DNA of 64,000 bases from Streptomyces longhuiensis (GTDB lineage: Bacteria > Actinomycetota > Actinomycetes > Streptomycetales > Streptomycetaceae), in the NCBI RefSeq assembly GCF_020616555.1, contig NZ_CP085173.1, positions 2,604,001 to 2,668,000 on the forward strand, read 5' to 3'. This document shows, piece after piece, positions 27,455 through 35,757 of the stretch (position 1 is its first letter; each line of letters begins with the position of its first letter). The translations under genes were made by a program, and so were the position numbers. The notes beneath the pieces are model-generated. The model ran no database searches. It worked only from the letters and a program-made list of their open reading frames with translations, and was not told the origin of the DNA.

Positions 27455-27574
27455 CGTACCCGGCCCCCGGAGGCCAGTCCGTGCACCTCCGCGTGCGCCG
27501 CCCGCGCCCCTGTCGGCCTGCGAAAGCGCGGACCGGGCCGCATCCGCGAGGGTGTGCGGGTCGTTGGCACCTAC

Positions 27575-27949
27575 GTGCACGCATACGACCCCCCTCGCCG
27601 CCCGCAGTATCCGACCCCGATCCCCGCCATGCGCGGAACGCATGAATCGGCGGGTGGCCGCTCGGCCACACCGATCTACGACGCCCTGTACTCGGAGTAC
27701 CGCAGGTCCTTCCGGGCCCTGCCCGGCGACCGCAGCGGCGAAGAGAACCTCTCCTTCTCCGCGTTCGGCTCGGGCGCGTACGTCGTGCACCACCACAGCA
27801 GCAGCGGCCGGCACAGCGCCTCGTACCACGAACCGCAGCAGGTCCACAGCTCGCCGCCGACCGGCTCCTGGCACACGAACGGGCGGCAGCACGGCACCGG
27901 GAGCAACCTCCCTGCCGCGCTGCCGCCCGCTCCTCGCCGCGAGCGCTAG
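27575..27949 (+). CDS. Small hypothetical protein, His/Ser/Pro-rich
   Basis: A reading frame of about 124 codons has clear Streptomyces third-position GC bias over its whole visible length. GTG 27575 is the suggested start (MHAYDPPRRPQ); the ATG at 27629 and a GTG at 27554 are alternatives, and no good Shine-Dalgarno decides between them. The recognisable block is TPIYDALYSEYRRSFRALPG; a His- and Ser-rich, low-complexity tail (VVHHHSSSGRHSAS) follows. No domain is recognised. It follows a terminator, so it has its own promoter, and it converges on der with 29 nt between. Confidence 0.6.
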   Translation: MHAYDPPRRPQYPTPIPAMRGTHESAGGRSATPIYDALYSEYRRSFRALPGDRSGEENLSFSAFGSGAYVVHHHSSSGRHSASYHEPQQVHSSPPTGSWHTNGRQHGTGSNLPAALPPAPRRER

Positions 27950-27978
27950 GCACCAAGTCCTGGGCGCCGGGCGCTAGT

Positions 27979-29451
27979 TCACTTCTTGCGGCCGCGCTTC
28001 TCGCGCACCCGGACCGAAATGTGGATCGGCGTCCCCTCGAAACCGAACTCCTCGCGGAGGCGCCGCTCCACGAACCGGCGGTAGCCGTGCTCGATGAAGC
28101 CCGAGGCGAAGAGCACGAACCGCGGCGGCTTCGTGCCGGCCTGCGTACCGAAGAGGATGCGGGGCTGCTTGCCACCGCGGATCGGATGCGGGTGCGAGGC
28201 CACCAGCTCACCCAGGAACGCGTTGAGCCGGCCCGTCGGAACGCGCGTCTCCCAGCCGTCGAGGGCCGTCTCGATCGCGGGGACGAGCTTCTCCATGTGA
28301 CGGCCGGTCGCCGCCGACACGTTCACCCGGGGCGCCCACGCGACCTGCGCGAGCTCCGTCTCGATCTCGCGCTCCAGGTAGTAGCGCCGCTCCTCGTCGA
28401 GCGTGTCCCACTTGTTGTACGCGACGACGATCGCGCGGCCCGCCTCGACGGCCATCGTCACGATGCGCTGGTCCTGGATCGAGATCGACTCGGACGAGTC
28501 GATCAGGATGACCGCGACCTCCGCCTTCTCGACTGCGGCGGCGGTGCGCAGGGACGCGTAGTAGTCGGCGCCCTGCTGGAGGTGGACCCGCTTGCGGATG
28601 CCCGCCGTGTCGACGAACTTCCAGGTCTTGCCGCCGAGCTCGATGAGCTCGTCGACCGGGTCGCGGGTGGTGCCCGCCAGCTCGTTCACGACGACGCGGT
28701 CCTCGTTCGCCACCTTGTTCAGGAGGGAGGACTTGCCCACGTTCGGGCGGCCGATGAGGGCGACGCGGCGGGGGCCGCCGATCGCGGTGCCGAAGGTCTG
28801 CGCCGGAGCGTCGGGCAGCGCCTCGATGACGGCGTCCAGCATGTCGCCGGTGCCGCGGCCGTGCAGAGCCGACACCGGGTACGGCTCGCCGAGACCGAGG
28901 GACCACAGGGCGGTGGCGTCCGCCTCTCCGCTCGGCCCGTCCACCTTGTTGGCGCAGAGCACGACCGGCTTGCCGGCCTTGCGCAGCAGCCGGACGACCG
29001 CCAGGTCGGTGTCGGTGGGGCCGACCGTGGCGTCGACGACGAAGACGACGGCGTCGGCGGTCTCGATCGCGTACTCGGCCTGCGCGGCCACGGACGCGTC
29101 GATGCCGAGGACGTCCTGCTCCCAGCCGCCCGTGTCGACGAGCCGGAAGCGACGGCCCGCCCACTCGGCCTCGTACGAGACACGGTCGCGGGTGACGCCC
29201 GGCTTGTCCTCGACGACGGCCTCGCGGCGGCCGATGATGCGGTTCACCAGGGTCGACTTGCCGACATTGGGGCGGCCGACGACGGCGAGCGCGGGCAGCG
29301 GGCCGTGGCCCGCCTCCTCGATCGCGCCCTCGACGTCCTCGATGTCGAAGCCCTCTACCGCGGCGAGCTCCATGAACTCCGCGTACTCCGCGTCGCCAAG
29401 GGCCCCGTGCTCGTGCTCGGCCGAGCCCTCCGGCTGGATCTGGTCGTTCAT
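27979..29451 (-). CDS. der: Ribosome biogenesis GTPase Der (EngA)
   Basis: This double-GTPase assists 50S subunit maturation; it has 490 residues. The ATG at 29449-29451 was chosen over a longer frame because it has GAGG upstream. An acidic ~60-residue N-terminal extension, usual in actinobacteria, precedes G domain 1 ([27 protein letters not shown]). G domain 2 follows ([31 protein letters not shown]), then the KH-like C-terminal domain ending [10 protein letters not shown]. It is the last gene of the aroH-tyrA-cmk-acyltransferase-der series; 80 nt separate it from the acyltransferase. Confidence 0.97.
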   Translation of the reverse strand: MNDQIQPEGSAEHEHGALGDAEYAEFMELAAVEGFDIEDVEGAIEEAGHGPLPALAVVGRPNVGKSTLVNRIIGRREAVVEDKPGVTRDRVSYEAEWAGRRFRLVDTGGWEQDVLGIDASVAAQAEYAIETADAVVFVVDATVGPTDTDLAVVRLLRKAGKPVVLCANKVDGPSGEADATALWSLGLGEPYPVSALHGRGTGDMLDAVIEALPDAPAQTFGTAIGGPRRVALIGRPNVGKSSLLNKVANEDRVVVNELAGTTRDPVDELIELGGKTWKFVDTAGIRKRVHLQQGADYYASLRTAAAVEKAEVAVILIDSSESISIQDQRIVTMAVEAGRAIVVAYNKWDTLDEERRYYLEREIETELAQVAWAPRVNVSAATGRHMEKLVPAIETALDGWETRVPTGRLNAFLGELVASHPHPIRGGKQPRILFGTQAGTKPPRFVLFASGFIEHGYRRFVERRLREEFGFEGTPIHISVRVREKRGRKK

Positions 29452-29531
29452 GAAGTCCGTACCTCGTCGTTCATCGTGGTGATCGGTGGACCGTCTGATC
29501 ACTTACGGCGGTCCACTACTGAAAGTCTCGC

Positions 29532-30182
29532 TCAGTGCCCGGTGAGGCGCCTGGCGTTTTCCAGGTGGGCGGTGAGCCGCTCCTGGATGCGCACGGTCGC
29601 CTCGTCCAGCGCCTTGCGCGTACGCCGCCCGCTGCCGTCGCCCGCCGGGAACGGGTCCCCGAAGACGACGTCGACGCGGCTGCGCAGCGGCGGCAGCGCC
29701 TTTATCAGCCGGCTGCGCTTGTTCGTGCTTCCCAGGACCGCCACGGGCACGATCGGCGCCCCGCTGCGCACCGCGAAGTACGCGAGGCCGGCCCGCAAGG
29801 AGGCGAAGTCGCCGCCCCCTCGGGTGCCCTCCGGGAAGATCCCGAGGACTCCCCCCTCGTCGAGCACGCTCAGCGCACGCGTGATCGCCGTACGGTCCGC
29901 AGTGGAGCGGTCCACCTCGACCTGACCGATGGCGCCCAGGAACGTGCCGAGCGGTCCGACGAAGGCTTCCTTCTTGATCAGGAAGTGCGTCGGCCGGGGC
30001 GCGACGCCCATGACCATCGGCCCGTCGACGTTGTGCGCGTGATTGACGGCCAGGATCACCGGACCGGTCGCGGGGACCTTCCAGGCGCCGAGGACGCGGG
30101 GCTTCCACAGCCCGTACATGAGACCGACCCCGATGCGGCGGCCGACCTCCGCGCCTGTCTCCGAGGGAGAAGCCGCGGTCAC
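29532..30182 (-). CDS. 1-acyl-glycerol-3-phosphate acyltransferase (PlsC-like)
   Basis: This 216-residue membrane-associated lysophosphatidic-acid-type acyltransferase has the four PlsC blocks: NHAHNVDG (H-x4-D catalytic pair), the FLIKKEAFVGPLGTFLGAIGQV region, IFPEGTRGGG (phosphate binding) and GAPIVPVAVLGS. GTG 30180-30182 overlaps the cmk stop as GTGA, so translation is coupled to cmk. In many actinobacteria this enzyme lies between cmk and der, which fits. Phospholipid synthesis is the expected role, with donor and acceptor specificity unknown. Confidence 0.93.
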   Translation of the reverse strand: MTAASPSETGAEVGRRIGVGLMYGLWKPRVLGAWKVPATGPVILAVNHAHNVDGPMVMGVAPRPTHFLIKKEAFVGPLGTFLGAIGQVEVDRSTADRTAITRALSVLDEGGVLGIFPEGTRGGGDFASLRAGLAYFAVRSGAPIVPVAVLGSTNKRSRLIKALPPLRSRVDVVFGDPFPAGDGSGRRTRKALDEATVRIQERLTAHLENARRLTGH

Positions 30183-30883
30183 TTCGCCGCCCGCTTCTCC
30201 CCGATGAGGGTGACCACGCACTCGATGACCTGCTGGAGCGTGAGCTCGGACGTGTCCACCTCGACGGCGTCGTCGGCCTTGGCCAGCGGGGACGTCTTGC
30301 GGCTGGAGTCCGCGGCGTCCCGCTTGATCAGGGCCTCCTGGGTCGCCTTCACGTCGGCGCCCTTGAGCTCACCGCTGCGGCGGGCCGCGCGGGCCTCCGG
30401 CGACGCGGTGAGGAAGATCTTCAGGTCGGCGTCGGGCAGGACGGTCGTACCGATGTCACGGCCCTCGACGACGATGCCCGGCTCGGCCGAGGCGGCGATG
30501 GAACGCTGCAGCTCGGTGATGCGGGCACGCACCTCGGGGACGGCGCTGACGGCGCTGACCTTCGAGGTGACCTCGGTGGTGCGGATGGGACCGGCGACGT
30601 CGACGCCGTCGACCGTGATCGTCGGCTCGGACGGGTCGGTGCCGGAGACGATCTCGGCCTTGCCGGCCACGGCGGCGATGGCCGTCGGGTCGGTCAGGTC
30701 TATGCCGTTGTTCACCATCCACCAGGTGATCGCCCGGTACTGGGCACCGGTGTCCAGGTAGCTGAGCCCGAGCTGGGCGGCGACGGCCTTGGAGGTGCTC
30801 GACTTGCCCGTGCCGGAGGGGCCGTCGATGGCGACGATCACTGCTGCCGGGGCGGCGCTTGCGGCGGTTGCGGCGGTTTCCAC
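30179..30883 (-). CDS. cmk: Cytidylate kinase
   Basis: This enzyme phosphorylates CMP and dCMP with ATP. It has 234 residues from GTG 30881-30883; the longer frame crosses a hairpin and is rejected. The P-loop is DGPSGTGKSSTSKAVA. The nucleotide-binding LDTGAQYRAITWW, the VEGRDIGTTVLPDADLKIFLTAS segment and the lid Arg-rich stretch EARAARRSGEL are all present. It has a short Ala/Thr-rich N-terminal extension. It is coupled to the acyltransferase downstream. Confidence 0.96.
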   Translation of the reverse strand: METAATAASAAPAAVIVAIDGPSGTGKSSTSKAVAAQLGLSYLDTGAQYRAITWWMVNNGIDLTDPTAIAAVAGKAEIVSGTDPSEPTITVDGVDVAGPIRTTEVTSKVSAVSAVPEVRARITELQRSIAASAEPGIVVEGRDIGTTVLPDADLKIFLTASPEARAARRSGELKGADVKATQEALIKRDAADSSRKTSPLAKADDAVEVDTSELTLQQVIECVVTLIGEKRAAK

Positions 30884-30922
30884 GGGGCTGCGGACACCTT
30901 TCTCAGTGCACGGGACAGGGAG

Positions 30923-30944
30923 GCGGGGCGCAGAGGCGCCCCGC
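30923..30944 (-). terminator. Hairpin between tyrA and cmk
   Basis: A perfect 9-bp stem, GCGGGGCGC with GCGCCCCGC and an AGAG loop, lies about 52 nt past the tyrA stop and 40 nt before the cmk start. It may partially terminate the aroH-tyrA transcript. Confidence 0.5.
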
Positions 30945-30995
30945 ACAAGGTTACTGGCTCAAGCACCCTGCCCTTACAGCCCCTGAAGGCAGGAC

Positions 30996-32081
30996 CTACT
31001 GGCGCATCGCCCAGCCCCGGTCGCGCAGTGCCGCCGTCAGCTTCGGGGCCGCCGCCGGCTGGACCATCAGCTGGACGAAGCCCGCCTGCTGGCCGGTCGC
31101 GTGCTCGATGCGGACGTCCTCCACGTTGACGCCCGCGGCGCCCGCGTCGGCGAAGATCCGGGCCAGCTCGCCCGGCTGGTCGGAGATGAGGACCGCCACG
31201 GTGTCGTACGACGCCGGGGCCGCGCCGTGCTTTCCGGGGACGCGGACCTGGCCCGCGTTCCCGCGGCGCAGGACTTCCTCGATGCCGGTGGCGCCCTCGC
31301 CGCGCTTCGCCTCGTCCGAGGACTGCAGGGAGCGCAGGGCGCCCACCGTCTCGTCGAGGTCGGCGGAGACCGCGGAGAGCAGGTCGGCGACCGGGCCGGG
31401 GTTCGCGGAGAGGATGTCGATCCACATGCCGGGGTCGGAGCCCGCGATGCGCGTCACGTCCCGGATGCCCTGGCCGCACAGGCGTACGGCCGCCTCCTCG
31501 GCGTGCTCCAGGCGGGCCGCGACCATGCTGGAGACCAGGTGCGGCATGTGGGAGACGAGGGCGACGGCGCGGTCGTGGGCGTCCGCGTCCATGACGACGG
31601 GGACGGCCCGGCACAGCGCGACCAGTTCCAGGGCGAGGTTCAGGACCTCGGTGTCGGTGTCGCGGGTGGGCGTCAGCACCCAGGGGCGGCCCTCGAAGAG
31701 ATCGGCGGTGGCCGCCAGGGGCCCGCTGCGCTCGCGGCCCGACATGGGGTGCGTACCGATGTAGGGGCTGAGGTCGAGGCCGAGGGCCTCCAGCTCGCGG
31801 CGCGGGCCGCCCTTGACGCTGGCGACGTCCAGGTATCCGCGGGCCACCCCGCGCCGCATCGCGTCGGCCAGGGTCGTCGCGACGTGTGCGGGCGGCACGG
31901 CCACCACACAGAGGTCCACGGGTCCCTCGGGCGCCTCGTCGGTGCCCGCGCCGAGCGCGGCGGCGGTGCGGGCCTGCGCCGGGTCGTGGTCGGCGAGGTG
32001 CACGTGCACACCGCGCGAGGCGAGCGCCTGGGCCGCGGAGGTGCCGATGAGGCCGGTGCCGATGACGAGGGCGGTTCTCAC
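30996..32081 (-). CDS. tyrA: Prephenate dehydrogenase with C-terminal ACT domain
   Basis: This 361-residue tyrosine-pathway enzyme has an NAD-binding start (ALVIGTGLIGTSAAQAL) and catalytic region motifs GTHPMSGRERSGP and ALVSHMPHLVSS with the conserved His. A C-terminal ACT-like domain (TVAVLISDQPGELARIFADAG onward, about residues 295-361) probably gives feedback control by an aromatic amino acid. It overlaps the chorismate mutase gene upstream by 4 nt, so the two successive pathway steps chorismate to prephenate to 4-hydroxyphenylpyruvate are made from one coupled unit. Confidence 0.96.
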   Translation of the reverse strand: MRTALVIGTGLIGTSAAQALASRGVHVHLADHDPAQARTAAALGAGTDEAPEGPVDLCVVAVPPAHVATTLADAMRRGVARGYLDVASVKGGPRRELEALGLDLSPYIGTHPMSGRERSGPLAATADLFEGRPWVLTPTRDTDTEVLNLALELVALCRAVPVVMDADAHDRAVALVSHMPHLVSSMVAARLEHAEEAAVRLCGQGIRDVTRIAGSDPGMWIDILSANPGPVADLLSAVSADLDETVGALRSLQSSDEAKRGEGATGIEEVLRRGNAGQVRVPGKHGAAPASYDTVAVLISDQPGELARIFADAGAAGVNVEDVRIEHATGQQAGFVQLMVQPAAAPKLTAALRDRGWAMRQ

Positions 32082-32440
32082 TGGGCGATGTCCTTGCGCA
32101 GGGCGGCGGCGGCGCCGAGGTACACGTGCGCGACCCCGGACTTCGGCAGCTCGGACTCGATGTGGGCGAGGACGCGGACGACGCGCGGCAGCGCTCCCTC
32201 GATGTCGAGTTCCTGCGCGCAGATCAGCGGCACGTCGACGATGCCCAGCTTGCGGGCGGCGGCGGCCGGGAAGTCGGAGTGCAGATCGGGGGTGGCCGTG
32301 AACCAGATCGAGATCAGGTCGTCGGAGGTCAGCCCGTTCCGCTCAAGGATGGCGGTGAGCAGCTCGCTGACCTGCTCGTCCATGTGTCCGGCTTCGTCCC
32401 GTTCCAGTTGGACGGCGCCCCGGACCGCTCGTACCGCCAC
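32078..32440 (-). CDS. aroH: Chorismate mutase, AroH class
   Basis: This 120-residue monofunctional chorismate mutase of the AroH (pseudo alpha/beta-barrel trimer) type lines up with the family active-site residues. Arg7 lies in RAVRGAVQLE, Cys74 and Glu77 in ICAQELDIEG, and Arg89 in VVRVLAHIE. Length matches the family (about 120-127). The stop overlaps the tyrA start by 4 nt (ATGA). It converts chorismate to prephenate for the adjacent TyrA. Confidence 0.95.
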   Translation of the reverse strand: MAVRAVRGAVQLERDEAGHMDEQVSELLTAILERNGLTSDDLISIWFTATPDLHSDFPAAAARKLGIVDVPLICAQELDIEGALPRVVRVLAHIESELPKSGVAHVYLGAAAALRKDIAQ

Positions 32441-32584
32441 GTGTCGCTCCTTGCTTGCGTACGTACAGCTGATGAGGTGCCAAGCCTAGTCAGCCCCGCA
32501 GACACCGGCGCGCGGCGCCCGCCTGCCGAGACGGACGCCGCACACGGTGCGGAACATCGGAGCTTGCGGTCTCCGACCAGACGG

Positions 32585-33001
32585 TCAGAACTTCTGCTGC
32601 TTGACCAGCTCGTCGAGCGAGAGGCCCGGCACCTCGCCCTCCGGGGTCAGCTTGTCCACGGCCGTGGGCAGGGCGCTCGCGATGTCGTTCGCCGCCTGCT
32701 CGGGGCTGACGCCCGACTCCGCCGCGACCTTCTGCAGCGTGGCGTCGGGCAGGGCCTCCTTGACCTGGTCCGGGGTCAGCTGCTCGTTCGAGCCGGTGCC
32801 GACCCAGGACTGCGCCTGCCCGCCGAGGCCCGACTTGGCGAGCGCCTCCAGGAGGCCGCCCAGCGGGTTGCCGCCCGCGGAGCCGCTCTGGCCCTGGGTG
32901 AACGCCGCCAGGAGCGAGGTGAGGACCCCGCCGGCCGAACCGCCCGCCTTGTCGCCGAGGAGGCCGCTGAGCAGGCTTCCCAGATCGTTGTCACCCGCCA
33001 T
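32585..33001 (-). CDS. YidB-like (DUF937) family protein
   Basis: This 138-residue protein starts at ATG 32999-33001, the start favoured by composition; the upstream frame is not coding-like. The N-terminal half is Gly/Ser-rich with the repeated LGSLLSGLLGDKAG / LGGLLEALAKSGLG pattern. The C-terminal half, WVGTGSNEQLTPDQVKEALPD...AAESGVSPEQAANDIASALPTAVDKLTPEGEVP, matches the YidB/DUF937 family. No signal or membrane helix is evident and no function is established for the family. Confidence 0.85.
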   Translation of the reverse strand: MAGDNDLGSLLSGLLGDKAGGSAGGVLTSLLAAFTQGQSGSAGGNPLGGLLEALAKSGLGGQAQSWVGTGSNEQLTPDQVKEALPDATLQKVAAESGVSPEQAANDIASALPTAVDKLTPEGEVPGLSLDELVKQQKF

Positions 33002-33177
33002 GGTCACGCCTTTCAGGACGTTCTCGGAGTCTTTCGTGGACTCACTTCCGGAGTCCACGGCCCCTGCCAATGTGACCCGAACCACCCCCTGTCGCCACTC
33101 GGGCGGCCCAGGCCGGCCCGCCCTCCGGAAGATCACGGACGCGGGAAATTCGCTCCGCTCCGGCCGGGCGCGGACCG

Positions 33178-33183
33178 TACGCT
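33178..33183 (+). promoter_or_regulatory. -10 element TACGCT, leaderless start
   Basis: TACGCT lies 6 nt before the ATG at 33190, with no Shine-Dalgarno between. Confidence 0.45.
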
Positions 33184-33189
33184 CCGTCC

Positions 33190-33930
33190 ATGACAGAGGC
33201 CCTGGACCTGGTGCGCGACCACACGATCTACTCCTGCGTGATGGGGTCGCGGGCGTTCGGCCTGGCCACGGACGGCAGCGACACCGACCGCCGGGGCGTG
33301 TTCGTGGCGCCGACGCCGATGTTCTGGCGCTTCGAGAAGCCGCCGACGCATGTGGACGGTCCGGCGGACGAGCAGTTCTCCTGGGAGCTGGAGCGCTTCT
33401 GCGAGCTCGCTCTGCGGGCCAATCCGAACATCCTGGAGTGCCTGCACTCGCCGCTCGTCGAGCACGTCACCGACACGGGCCGCGAACTGCTCGCCCTGCG
33501 CGAGGCGTTCCTGTCCCGGCAGGTCCACGCCACGTTCACCGGCTACGCCATGGGCCAGCGCAAGAAGCTCGACGCGGATGTCCGCCAGTACGGCGCCCCG
33601 CGCTGGAAGCACGCGATGCATCTCCTGCGCCTCCTCGCCGCCTGCCGCGACCTGCTCCGCACCGGCCGGCTGACCCTCGACGTGGGCGAGGACCGTGAGG
33701 CGCTGCTCGCGGTGAAGCGGGGCGAGGTCTCCTGGGACGACGTGGTGGTCCGGATGGCTCGCCTGGCCGCCGAGGCGGAGGAGGAGGCCACCCGCACCCC
33801 ACTGCCGGCCGAGCCGGACCGGGCGCGAGTGGCGGACTTCCTTTTCGAGGTGCGCCGGGCGTCAGCCCTTCAGGCGGAGCCGTACGACGAGATCGTGCAG
33901 GGCGTCGTGCGCGGTCGGGGCGTCCGGTAA
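33190..33930 (+). CDS. RlaP-type nucleotidyltransferase 1
   Basis: This 246-residue protein of the DNA polymerase beta-like nucleotidyltransferase superfamily fits best in the RlaP group (PF10127, found with RNA-repair genes). The active-site block is GSRAFGLATDGSDTDRRGVFV, with the GS motif and D-x-D metal-binding pair. It is followed by the family WELERFCELALRANPNILECLHSP and a C-terminal helical region. The 3' end overlaps the second nucleotidyltransferase gene by 69 nt tail to tail. The substrate is unknown; NMP transfer to RNA or protein is the superfamily chemistry. Confidence 0.88.
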   Translation: MTEALDLVRDHTIYSCVMGSRAFGLATDGSDTDRRGVFVAPTPMFWRFEKPPTHVDGPADEQFSWELERFCELALRANPNILECLHSPLVEHVTDTGRELLALREAFLSRQVHATFTGYAMGQRKKLDADVRQYGAPRWKHAMHLLRLLAACRDLLRTGRLTLDVGEDREALLAVKRGEVSWDDVVVRMARLAAEAEEEATRTPLPAEPDRARVADFLFEVRRASALQAEPYDEIVQGVVRGRGVR

Positions 33931-34749
33931 CGCTGAGCGCTCCTGCGCCGCGTCGAGGACCGTGTGCAGCGCCTCCACATCGGCGGCCACGCGCGCGTGG
34001 TCGATGTCGGCCGCCCCGTGCTCGGCCTCCGCCTTCGCGGCGATGAGATCCGGCAGATACGCCGGCGCCTCCAACTCGCCCAGGAGCGTGGGCAGATGGG
34101 CCTGCACCTCGCCCGAGCGCATCAGGAGGACACCGGTGAGCAGCGCCCGGAAGGTGTACAGCAGCGGCTTCAGCTCCCGCGTCCTGTCGAACAGGCGCCA
34201 CTGTGTGTGGGCGAATCCCCGGTAGTGGTGGGCGTGGTGCGAGGTGAGGACGCCGGGCGCGAGCGCCGCGAGTTCGCCGTGGGCGTCGGTGGTGTGCACG
34301 ACGAGCGGGGACAGCAGCTGCTCCAGCACGTAACCGTTGCGCCGGAGCAGCAGGCGGACGAACTTGCGCAGGTCATGGGTGACGAGGTCCATCTCGAGAC
34401 CGTCGGTGTCCCACATCCGGGTGCGGGTCTCCTCCGGGTCGCGCAGCCCGAGGAGCGCCTCGGCGGGCAGCAGGTGGACACCGCGCAGGTCGATGTCGGA
34501 GTCCCTGGAGGGGAACCCGTAGAGGTGCGCCCCGGAGACCGTCGCGAACAGCAGCGGGTCCGCCTGCCCGGCGACGATCCCCCCGAGCTCCGCGTCGGGC
34601 ACACCCGCGGCACGCAGCGCCCCCTCGTCGCACGCCGTAAGGGACCCGTAGGCCGCACGGGATCCGTACGTCGCCATGGATTCCCCCGTCGTCATGGCTT
34701 CTTCTGCCGTCATGGCTCCGTCTGCTGTCATGGCTCCTTCTGCCGTCAT
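33862..34749 (-). CDS. RlaP-type nucleotidyltransferase 2 with repeated N-terminus
   Basis: This 295-residue paralog of the convergent gene has active-site block SGAHLYGFPSRDSDIDLRGVH, in which the usual GS is replaced by SGA while D-x-D is kept. Then come KFVRLLLRRNGYVLEQLLSP and FKPLLYTFRALLTG-like segments (read LKPLLYTFRALLTG). The first 30 residues are five 6-residue near-repeats, each starting with Met (MTAEGA, MTADGA, MTAEEA, MTTGES, MATYGS). The true start may therefore be any of five in-frame ATGs; the fifth (34675-34677) has GGGGGA just upstream. The first ATG lies 3 nt past the ADP-ribosylglycohydrolase stop, so it is the last gene of that operon. Confidence 0.85.
   Translation of the reverse strand: MTAEGAMTADGAMTAEEAMTTGESMATYGSRAAYGSLTACDEGALRAAGVPDAELGGIVAGQADPLLFATVSGAHLYGFPSRDSDIDLRGVHLLPAEALLGLRDPEETRTRMWDTDGLEMDLVTHDLRKFVRLLLRRNGYVLEQLLSPLVVHTTDAHGELAALAPGVLTSHHAHHYRGFAHTQWRLFDRTRELKPLLYTFRALLTGVLLMRSGEVQAHLPTLLGELEAPAYLPDLIAAKAEAEHGAADIDHARVAADVEALHTVLDAAQERSALPDAPTAHDALHDLVVRLRLKG
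34660..34749 (-). repeat. 18-bp tandem repeat (five units) covering multiple start codons
   Basis: Five imperfect 18-nt units each begin with ATG and most carry a GGAG-like element just before the next ATG, at the 5' end of the second nucleotidyltransferase gene. The first three are almost identical; the last two have diverged. Confidence 0.8.
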
Positions 34750-34752
34750 CGA

Positions 34753-35757
34753 TCACGCGTCCCAGAGCGCCCCGAGCGACAGCAGGTCGCTGCGGTACTC
34801 GATCCGTTCCGACCAGTCCGTCGGCCACGCCTCGTCGCCCAGGTGGGCCCCGGCGAACGCCCCCGTGAGGCAGGCGATCGAGTCCGAGTCGCCCGAGGTG
34901 CAGGCGGCGCGGCGCAGGGCGGTGACGGGTTCGTCGACGAAGAGCAGGAAACAGAGCAGGCCCGTGGCGAGGGCCTCCTCGGCGATCCAGCCCGCCCCGG
35001 TGGCCAGGCACGGGTCGGTCTCGGGCGACGGCGAGCGCAGCGCCTCCTGGAGCCGTTCGAGCGCGGCCAGGCAGTCGTCCCAGCCGCGCGCGATGAAGTG
35101 CTCCGGGCTCGGGTCGGCTGCGTGCGTCCACAGGTCGCCGAGCCACGGCACGTGGTACTTCTGCCGGTTCTCGTACGCGTACGAGCGCAGCATGCCGACG
35201 AGTCCGGCCGGCTCGGCGCCCCGGGCGAGGAGGTGGACGGCATGCGCGGTGAGGTCGGACGCGGCGAGGGCCGTGGGGTGTCCGTGGGTGAGCCCGGACT
35301 GCAACTGGGCGGCGCCCGCGCGCTGTTCGTCGCTGAGGCCGGGAACCAGGCCGACCGGCGCGACGCGCATGTTGGCGCCGCAGCCCTTCGACCCGATGCG
35401 GCTGGCCTCCCGCCAGGGCTTGCCGCGCGTGAGGAGGTCGCAGGCCTGGAGGCAGGTGTTGCCGGGAGCCCGGTTGTTCTCCGGGGACTGATACCAGTCG
35501 ATGAACTCCTCGCGCACGGGCCGCGTCATGCGCAGCGGCGCGAGCACGCCGCGGTCCATCGCGGTGCGCAGGCCGCGCCCCAGGGCGAGCGTCATCTGGG
35601 TGTCGTCGGTGACGATCGCAGGCTCGGGCAGGGCCATCTGCCGCCACGGCCCGAACTTGGCGAGGATCGACGGCACGTCGTTGAACTCGGTCGGGAAGCC
35701 GAGGGCGTCCCCCAGGGCGAGCCCGACGAGGGAGCCGGTCGCCGCACGCTTCTTCAT
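34753..35757 (-). CDS. ADP-ribosylglycohydrolase (DraG/ARH family)
   Basis: This 334-residue ADP-ribosyl hydrolase starts at ATG 35755-35757. The dinuclear-metal motifs are GDALGFPTEF near the N-terminus, VTDDTQMTLALGR, and SGDSDSIACLTGA near the C-terminus. They are the three acidic clusters of the ARH fold. The enzyme removes ADP-ribose from proteins, nucleic acids or small molecules. The start overlaps the NUDIX regulator's stop by 4 nt, so the two are co-translated. This links ADP-ribose/NAD turnover to the two nucleotidyltransferases. Confidence 0.93.
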   Translation of the reverse strand: MKKRAATGSLVGLALGDALGFPTEFNDVPSILAKFGPWRQMALPEPAIVTDDTQMTLALGRGLRTAMDRGVLAPLRMTRPVREEFIDWYQSPENNRAPGNTCLQACDLLTRGKPWREASRIGSKGCGANMRVAPVGLVPGLSDEQRAGAAQLQSGLTHGHPTALAASDLTAHAVHLLARGAEPAGLVGMLRSYAYENRQKYHVPWLGDLWTHAADPSPEHFIARGWDDCLAALERLQEALRSPSPETDPCLATGAGWIAEEALATGLLCFLLFVDEPVTALRRAACTSGDSDSIACLTGAFAGAHLGDEAWPTDWSERIEYRSDLLSLGALWDA

